From the NCBI GenBank assembly GCA_003488525.1, contig DNLG01000113.1, positions 12,588 to 24,825 on the forward strand: a stretch of 12,238 bases of DNA, in the 5' to 3' direction. A program made the translations under genes and the position numbers. Source of the DNA: Bacteroidota bacterium (GTDB lineage: Bacteria > Bacteroidota > Ignavibacteria > Kapaibacteriales > Kapaibacteriaceae). Positions 8,036-12,238 of the stretch are shown here, piece by piece. Under the pieces are notes generated by a model. The model was not told the origin of the DNA and did not search any database. It saw nothing but the letters and a program-made list of their open reading frames with translations. Position 1 is the stretch's first letter, and every line of letters starts with the position of its first letter.

Positions 8036-8551
8036 ATGACCAATCACGAACGTGCTGCTGGTATCAAACTCGTCATCATGGATGTTGACGGAACGCTCAC
8101 CGACGGAGCTATGTATTACTCGACCCGCGGTGAAGAGCTTAAACGCTTTTCTACCCGAGATGGCATGGGTATTACACTGCTGCACAAGGCAGGCATCTCC
8201 ACGGCAATCATCACCAGCGAGAACACGGAAATCGTTCTGCGCAGGGCCCAGAAACTTGGCATTACCGAGGTGGTGATGGGTAGCCACGACAAGACGACAA
8301 CATTCCACGACATCTGTCGTCGTCACGGGCTCGACGCTGAAAGCATTGCGTATATTGGTGACGACGTTAATGACCTGCATGTGATGCAGTTATGCGGCCT
8401 GAGCGGATGTCCCTCTGATGCGGTGGCCGCGATCCGTAACGTCGCCCACGTCGTGTGTTCTTTGCCCGGAGGTAACGGCGCGGTTCGGGAATTCGTCGAG
8501 TTCATTCTCACGGCTCAGGACAAAAACGTCACCATCCCTGAGCGCTGGTAA
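8036..8551 (+). CDS. KdsC-like HAD phosphatase (KDO-8-P or KDN-9-P phosphatase)
   Basis: This 171-residue protein is a capless (type C0) HAD phosphatase of the KdsC/YrbI family, cytosolic and normally tetrameric, removing phosphate from a ulosonic acid phosphate. Motif I is DVDGTLTDG (16-24; nucleophile Asp16, acid/base Asp18). Motif II is Thr60, motif III Lys86 and motif IV GDDVND (108-113). The substrate segment reads TSENTEIV (60-67) and then RRAQKLGI (69-76), rather than the TGRxxxxV form of classical KDO-8-P phosphatases. Glu62 and Lys73 align with the pair I recall as specificity residues of Bacteroides KDN-9-P phosphatase, so KdsC is not assigned outright. The C-terminal GGNGAVREFVE (145-155) also resembles that enzyme. 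It is first of three tightly spaced plus-strand genes. An in-frame GTG at 8012 would add 8 residues but lacks a ribosome binding site. Confidence 0.88.
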   Translation: MTNHERAAGIKLVIMDVDGTLTDGAMYYSTRGEELKRFSTRDGMGITLLHKAGISTAIITSENTEIVLRRAQKLGITEVVMGSHDKTTTFHDICRRHGLDAESIAYIGDDVNDLHVMQLCGLSGCPSDAVAAIRNVAHVVCSLPGGNGAVREFVEFILTAQDKNVTIPERW

Positions 8552-8563
8552 CAAGAGGTCAAT

Positions 8564-8944
8564 ATGGAAGACACCACCAACAACAACAACGGCTCCTACA
8601 CGAGGGGCTTTCTTATGGGCGCCCTGGTGGGCGGAGCCATCGGCGGCATCGTGGCTCTTTTGTTCGCTCCGAAGAGCGGTCGCGACCTTCGGCGTGATAT
8701 CGCCGATAAGACCGAAGAGGTCTACGACAAGGCGCAGAAGTACTTCAACAAGGACGAGGCCCCTCGCGAGTTCGACGATGTGATCAATGAAGGGCGCCTG
8801 CGTGCAGAACGCATCGTTACTTCGGCCCGCTCTCAGGCAGAGAACATTCTTTCGAATGCAGAACAGGTGCTTCGTGATGCCAAGAGCCGTGCCCACCGTC
8901 CGGCACACGGCGGGGGAGTTGAATCGCATTCTTCGGAGTCCTGA
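8564..8944 (+). CDS. YtxH domain-containing membrane protein
   Basis: The 126-residue protein has a glycine-rich hydrophobic segment, residues 14-35, ending in LLFAPKSGRDLRRDI (32-46), the pattern that defines YtxH-type proteins. After this single membrane span comes a charged helical region (about 46-110), probably coiled coil in the cytosol or at the membrane face, and a short His/Gly/Ser-rich tail. YtxH proteins are linked to stress responses in Bacillus, but their biochemical role is not known. The gene starts 12 nt after the KdsC-like stop, preceded by AGAGGT, and ends 2 nt before the DUF948-like gene. The pairing of YtxH and DUF948 genes is recurrent in bacteria, so the two products may act together at the membrane. 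Confidence 0.88.
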   Translation: MEDTTNNNNGSYTRGFLMGALVGGAIGGIVALLFAPKSGRDLRRDIADKTEEVYDKAQKYFNKDEAPREFDDVINEGRLRAERIVTSARSQAENILSNAEQVLRDAKSRAHRPAHGGGVESHSSES

Positions 8945-8946
8945 CA

Positions 8947-9366
8947 ATGGACAATACCGTACTGGTAATCTCCGCTACAATCGCTCTTATCTCCGCTACA
9001 GCGCTCTGCGTCATCGCTTCGGTCGGCATCCTGCGCCTTCTGCGCAATGTTGACCGGATGACTCATTCGGTTGAAGGCATGCAGGCCGACATGCGCGACG
9101 TAAAGCAGTCACTCAAGCCTGTCCTGGAAAAGTCTGCCGCCGTGCTCGATCAGACGCAGCGCACGATCTCGCGTGTCGACGAAGATCTGAAGAAGCTGTC
9201 GGCCGGTGCCGACACCTTCAAGCTGATTGCCGAAGACGTGCGTGCTCTCGAGCACCTGCTTGTGTCGACGGTTCGTCCGTCGGTCGAAGAGCTGGCATCT
9301 TTCCTTAGCGGAGTGGTTGGCGGCGTCACGTCGCTGGCCAAGAGGCTCACGAGAACCTTCTCCTAG
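8947..9366 (+). CDS. DUF948-like membrane coiled-coil protein
   Basis: The 139-residue protein has one N-terminal membrane span (about 5-29) followed by a long amphipathic helical region, residues 32-105, with heptad-like spacing (VDRMTHSVEGMQADMRDV at 35-52), as in DUF948 general-stress-type proteins. The C-terminus has a short Gly/Val segment (SGVVGGV, 121-127) and a basic end. Its function is unknown; a structural or stress role at the membrane, shared with the preceding YtxH-type protein, is inferred from gene order. GGAG at 8935-8938 gives it a usable ribosome binding site 8 nt before the ATG. The membrane span contains an in-frame 21-base tandem duplication (ISATIAL then ISATAL). Its stop codon is 3 nt from that of the convergent PhnD-like gene. 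Confidence 0.82.
   Translation: MDNTVLVISATIALISATALCVIASVGILRLLRNVDRMTHSVEGMQADMRDVKQSLKPVLEKSAAVLDQTQRTISRVDEDLKKLSAGADTFKLIAEDVRALEHLLVSTVRPSVEELASFLSGVVGGVTSLAKRLTRTFS
8968..9000 (+). repeat. 21-nt-period direct repeat inside a membrane-span codon run
   Basis: ATCTCCGCTACA occurs at 8968-8979 and again, identical, at 8989-9000. The 21-base period is in frame and encodes ISAT twice within the membrane segment of the DUF948-like protein. It looks like a small, fairly recent tandem duplication. Confidence 0.8.
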
Positions 9367-9369
9367 GGC

Positions 9370-10308
9370 CTACTTCTTTCCCTTGCGGAGCTGTTTTTCA
9401 ACGTCGACCCCGTATGAGGCCACAAGCGCCCGTACGTCGTCGTAGGCCGCATCGGACGTTCGCTGAAATCCCTCAACGCTGGCGATGGTCATGAGAGCCT
9501 TCTTGCCTTCTTCGGTGCGCTGAAATGACAGCAGCGCATCGCTGATCCGGCTGACAATGGACCTGTCGAGCCCCTTGCGCACCACAACCGGATCATTCGG
9601 GATCTCATCGGTCAGAGCAAGCACGCGCACCTTCTGGAACACATCAGGGTGCTCGGTCTTGATCTTCGTTCGCGCGTCAAGCTGTTCGCCGGTTATGGTA
9701 TCCGGCCGGGAATAGAACACCGCCCCGGCATCAACGTCGCGCGTGTAGACCTTGGTCACCACCTGATTATGACCATAGGCGAACATCTCCTGTCGGGGGA
9801 CGATACCCCTTCGACGGAGCATGTCCTTCGGGTAGATGTATCCCGATGTGCTCGACGGATCGACATAGGCGATGGTCTTGCCACGAAGCTGCTCAAGCGA
9901 GGTGATTCCGCTTTCGGCGTGGACAATGAACTCGCCTCGGTAGGAGAGCTCGCCGTAGCGCCGAGCTACACGCATCACGGCACTGGCGCCATATTTCTTA
10001 TGCGCCAGCAGATACGAAAACGTGTTCATGATGGCCATGTCAGCCCGGTTCGTCCCAAAAGCCTCGACGACGGTGATATAGAAGTTCGGAACCGCAACCG
10101 TCACAGCCAGCCCCGTCTTAGCCGTTATGTACCTGGCAAGGACCTCGCCGTCGCGGATGATCGCCTGCGCGTCCGTCGAAGGGGTGAGCATGATCCGGAC
10201 TGGATTAGACTCTGAGCCAAGGGGCTCCTCGCCACGCAACAGGGGACGCACCGAGAGCCATGTCAAAATGGCGAGGGTTGCAAGAAGGTAAACCGATGCT
10301 GGTCGCAT
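9370..10308 (-). CDS. PhnD-like phosphate/phosphonate ABC transporter substrate-binding protein
   Basis: This 312-residue protein belongs to the PhnD family of periplasmic binding proteins (type 2 fold), which capture phosphonate, phosphite or related oxyanions for an ABC importer. Residues 4-20 form a hydrophobic signal or anchor with no lipobox cysteine. The mature part opens with VRIMLTPSTDAQ (37-48). RADMAIMN (88-95) and the ligand-site motif YVDPSSTSGYIYP (148-160) are the family hallmarks, with DAGAVFYS (193-200) in the second lobe. The start at 10308 places the hydrophobic segment at the N-terminus; an in-frame ATG at 10509 would add 67 residues of non-signal sequence reaching into sucC, and is rejected. 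No permease or ATPase gene is adjacent, so it is an orphan here. It converges on the DUF948-like gene and diverges from sucC. Confidence 0.85.
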   Translation of the reverse strand: MRPASVYLLATLAILTWLSVRPLLRGEEPLGSESNPVRIMLTPSTDAQAIIRDGEVLARYITAKTGLAVTVAVPNFYITVVEAFGTNRADMAIMNTFSYLLAHKKYGASAVMRVARRYGELSYRGEFIVHAESGITSLEQLRGKTIAYVDPSSTSGYIYPKDMLRRRGIVPRQEMFAYGHNQVVTKVYTRDVDAGAVFYSRPDTITGEQLDARTKIKTEHPDVFQKVRVLALTDEIPNDPVVVRKGLDRSIVSRISDALLSFQRTEEGKKALMTIASVEGFQRTSDAAYDDVRALVASYGVDVEKQLRKGKK

Positions 10309-10366
10309 GCTCAAAAGAATGGTGGTTCCTGTGGATTTCAGTCCATACGCTATACGGCAGGTGTTC

Positions 10367-10392
10367 CGTAACTTCGCGGCTTCTAAGTTACG
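10367..10392. promoter_or_regulatory. Dyad / divergent promoter region, phnD-like / sucC
   Basis: CGTAACTT (10367-10374) and AAGTTACG (10385-10392) form a perfect 8-base inverted repeat with a 10-base spacer. Each arm holds a -7-like element: TAACTTCG on the plus strand (10369-10376) and TAACTTAG on the minus strand (10390-10383), each one base off TAnnTTTG. The geometry nearly matches the prmA/kdsC-like dyad. The predicted sucC leader is about 45 nt. A repressor operator or a 5'-UTR hairpin are alternatives. The rest of the 119-nt gap shows nothing else clear. Confidence 0.45.
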
Positions 10393-10427
10393 ACATCCAT
10401 CTCTCGACAGAGGACATTGAGGAACGC

Positions 10428-11681
10428 ATGAACATCCATGAGTATCAGGCCAAAGAGCTTCTCCGTTCGTACGGCGTGCCCGTACTAAAGGGTAAGGCCG
10501 TCTTTTCATCTGTTGACGCCGGTGCCGTGGCCTTCACGGACTTCGTCTCCCAGGGTGCCAAAGCCATCGTCGTCAAGGCACAGATCCATGCCGGCGGACG
10601 TGGCAAGGGAACGGTCCACAATCCGGAGACCAACGAACCGATCGAGATCGATGGTAAGCCCCTTCGCGGCGTCTCCGTCCTGACAAGCGGAAACCTGGCC
10701 GACCGCGCTTTTCAGGTTGCTGAGGGACTTCTCGGTAACAAGCTCGTGACCATACAGACGGGTGCCGAGGGCAAGATCGTTCGCCGCGTCTTCATCGAAG
10801 AAGGCTGCAGCATCGGTCACGAGTATTACTGTTCGATCCTTCTCGACCGTGGCCGTGGACAGAACCTGATCATGGTCTCGACCGAAGGTGGCATGGACAT
10901 CGAGGAAGTTGCCGAGCACTCCCCGGAAAAAATCATCAGGGTGCATGTGGATCCGGCAACGGGATTTCAGCCATTTCTGGCCCGCGAGCTCGCCTTCGGC
11001 CTGGGCTTAAGTGGCAGTGCTTTCAAAAGCTTCCTCTCGTTCATTACGAAGCTTTACAACGCCTATGTGGCCATGGATTGCGCGATGATGGAGATCAATC
11101 CGCTGGTGGTGACCACTGATGGCGAGTTTATTGCCCTTGACGCCAAGGTAAACTTCGACGACAATGCTGAGTTCCGCCATCCAAACTGGGCCGACCTTCG
11201 TGACGTGTCCGAGGAAGATCCGCTTGAAGTCGAGGCCGGCAAGTACAGTCTGAACTATATCAAGCTTGACGGAAACGTCGGCTGCATGGTCAACGGCGCT
11301 GGCCTGGCTATGGGCACCATGGACATCATCCAGCTGGCTGGCGGACGTCCGGCAAACTTCCTGGACGTGGGCGGCGGGGCTAACGTGGAGCGCATTGCCA
11401 ACGCCTTCAGGATCATGATGAGCGACCCGCACGTCGAGGCCGTTCTGATCAACATCTTCGGCGGCATCGTGCGCTGTGATCGGGTAGCCAACGGCATTCT
11501 TCAGGCGTTGCAACAAGTCGAGGTCAAGGTTCCGGTGATCGTACGTCTGGACGGAACCAACGCCGTTGAAGCTCGCGAAATCCTTCAAAGCTCCGGGCTT
11601 AACTTCTTGGTAGCAGCCACGTTGCAGGATGCCGCAGACCGTGTAACAGAGGCGCTCGGGACGACTGCTTCTGCAACATAA
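10428..11681 (+). CDS. sucC: Succinyl-CoA synthetase (ligase) subunit beta
   Basis: SucC is the nucleotide-binding beta subunit of succinyl-CoA synthetase, which interconverts succinyl-CoA and succinate with ATP or GTP formation in the TCA cycle. The start at the classical N-terminus MNIHEYQAKELL is preceded by GAGGAA; an in-frame ATG at 10260 would overlap the divergent phnD-like gene. The ATP-grasp region includes KAQIHAGGRGKG (50-61), STEGGMDIEEVA (151-162), EINPLVV (222-228) and DAKVNFDDNA (238-247). The C-terminal ligase domain has GCMVNGAGLAMGTMD (285-299), NFLDVGGGA (310-318), NIFGGIVRCD (342-351) and VRLDGTNAVEA (372-382). At 417 residues it is about 29 longer than E. coli SucC, mainly from an insertion near 63-82 after the HAGGRGKG loop. 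sucD is not next to it; the alpha subunit must be elsewhere. Nucleotide preference cannot be read from the sequence by eye. Confidence 0.97.
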   Translation: MNIHEYQAKELLRSYGVPVLKGKAVFSSVDAGAVAFTDFVSQGAKAIVVKAQIHAGGRGKGTVHNPETNEPIEIDGKPLRGVSVLTSGNLADRAFQVAEGLLGNKLVTIQTGAEGKIVRRVFIEEGCSIGHEYYCSILLDRGRGQNLIMVSTEGGMDIEEVAEHSPEKIIRVHVDPATGFQPFLARELAFGLGLSGSAFKSFLSFITKLYNAYVAMDCAMMEINPLVVTTDGEFIALDAKVNFDDNAEFRHPNWADLRDVSEEDPLEVEAGKYSLNYIKLDGNVGCMVNGAGLAMGTMDIIQLAGGRPANFLDVGGGANVERIANAFRIMMSDPHVEAVLINIFGGIVRCDRVANGILQALQQVEVKVPVIVRLDGTNAVEAREILQSSGLNFLVAATLQDAADRVTEALGTTASAT

Positions 11682-11693
11682 TCTGCATTATGT
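11676..11693 (+). repeat. Perfect AT-rich inverted repeat at the sucC stop codon
   Basis: ACATAAT (11676-11682) and ATTATGT (11687-11693) pair perfectly around CTGC; the sucC TAA lies in the left arm. The stem is weak and no U-run follows, so it is not a convincing terminator. The rest of the 50-nt gap to the next gene shows no clear promoter. Confidence 0.5.
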
Positions 11694-11731
11694 AAACTAA
11701 ACAGATTCCACACCAGCCCCTTTCCTGACCG

Positions 11732-12238
11732 ATGTCTAAGAATCGCTTCCTCGACCTGGCTACCATGGCGGTGATCGTCAGCGTGGCATTCACGCGGCTG
11801 TTGCCGCATTGGCCAAACTTCACGCCGGTGATGGCCGTGGCTCTTTGTGGAGGCCTGCTTTACTCCGATCGGCGGAGTTATGTCGTCCCCCTCATGGCCA
11901 TGATCCTTAGCGACATAGCCATGGGCTTTGCTTTCGGGATCGAGTACGCACTGCATTCGACGCAGCTGTATGTCTACGCCTGCGTGGCGGCGACGGCGTT
12001 TCTTGGACGCTCGATGTCATCGATGAAGACCACCGCTGCCGTTGGCCTCGGCGGTCTTGCTTCGGGCATCGGATTCTTTCTGATTACCAACGCCGCCGTT
12101 TGGCTGCACGGGTCCATGTATCCGCACACGATCGATGGACTTCTGGCTTGTTACGGGGCCGGACTTGCCTTCTACCGCGACTCAGGAAATTTCCTCCTCA
12201 ACGGCGTCGTCTCAACGTGGCTCTTTGCCAGCGTGATC
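11732..12238 (+). CDS. DUF6580-type multi-spanning membrane protein (3' end outside window)
   Basis: An open frame runs from ATG 11732 to the window edge with no stop, giving the first 169 residues. Several hydrophobic segments are visible (about 8-25, 32-45, 51-69, 79-91, 103-122 and one starting near 154). The sequence pattern LLPHWPNFTPVMA (23-35), LSDIAMG (59-65), TNAAVWL (119-125), MYP (129-131) and a Gly-rich LACYGAGLAFY stretch (138-148) matches the DUF6580 family of inner-membrane proteins, some of which are annotated as possible ECF-type transport components. The substrate is unknown. It begins 50 nt after sucC on the same strand and may share its transcript. No riboswitch-like structure could be made out in the short leader. 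It could instead be an unrelated small membrane protein, but the conserved Asn, Asp and Trp positions favour the family. Confidence 0.78.
   Translation, partial: MSKNRFLDLATMAVIVSVAFTRLLPHWPNFTPVMAVALCGGLLYSDRRSYVVPLMAMILSDIAMGFAFGIEYALHSTQLYVYACVAATAFLGRSMSSMKTTAAVGLGGLASGIGFFLITNAAVWLHGSMYPHTIDGLLACYGAGLAFYRDSGNFLLNGVVSTWLFASVI

Noticed and set aside
9360..9375. A bidirectional terminator between the convergent DUF948-like and PhnD-like genes
   Set aside because: Only 3 nt separate the stop codons, and the CTAGGGCCTA stretch is not a proper stem-loop.
10260..10427. An N-terminal extension of sucC by 56 residues
   Set aside because: It would overlap the divergent phnD-like start and lacks homology to SucC, whose conserved N-terminus begins at 10428.
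10309..10509. An N-terminal extension of the PhnD-like protein by 67 residues
   Set aside because: It would bury the signal segment, run into the sucC coding region and span the promoter dyad.
11676..11693. An intrinsic terminator after sucC
   Set aside because: The 7-bp stem is almost all A-T and no U-run follows, so it would be too weak to terminate.

Overview
The window reads as chromosomal housekeeping DNA from a diderm bacterium, most likely of the Bacteroidota/Chlorobiota (FCB) group. This rests on inference: the Mfd and SucC sequences look like that group, most genes lack a strong Shine-Dalgarno sequence, and several intergenic regions carry a TAnnTTTG-like -7 element typical of Bacteroidota promoters. 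Base composition is GC-rich by eye. Almost everything is coding, no gap exceeds about 120 bases, and I see no tRNA, rRNA, insertion sequence, CRISPR array or phage gene.

Left block, all on the minus strand (7945 down to 33): prmA (ribosomal protein L11 methyltransferase), a 60-residue single-pass membrane protein, mfd (transcription-repair coupling factor) and tsaB (t6A tRNA modification) are packed with a 4-nt overlap, a 32-nt gap and a 3-nt gap. They look like one operon for translation and genome maintenance. A GC hairpin and a new -7-like element lie in the 74-nt gap after tsaB. From there purB (adenylosuccinate lyase) and a membrane-anchored protein joining one haem c motif to five FG-GAP/VCBS calcium loops follow with a 19-nt overlap.

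Middle block, plus strand (8036 to 9366): a KdsC-like HAD sugar-acid phosphatase, a YtxH-type membrane protein and a DUF948-like membrane coiled-coil protein, tightly spaced. They converge on a PhnD-like solute-binding protein (minus strand), with stop codons only 3 nt apart.

Right block: sucC (succinyl-CoA synthetase beta) diverges from the PhnD-like gene and is followed after 50 nt by a DUF6580-type multi-spanning membrane protein that runs off the window end.

No obviously new multi-gene system is present. The most interesting signals are regulatory. Both divergent intergenic regions (prmA/kdsC-like and phnD-like/sucC) are built around a dyad that places two -7-like elements face to face with nearly the same spacing, and the same extended motif (roughly YGTARYTTYGC) recurs before purB. 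The KdsC-like enzyme also carries the Glu/Lys pair that I recall as marking nine-carbon (KDN-9-P) rather than eight-carbon (KDO-8-P) substrates.
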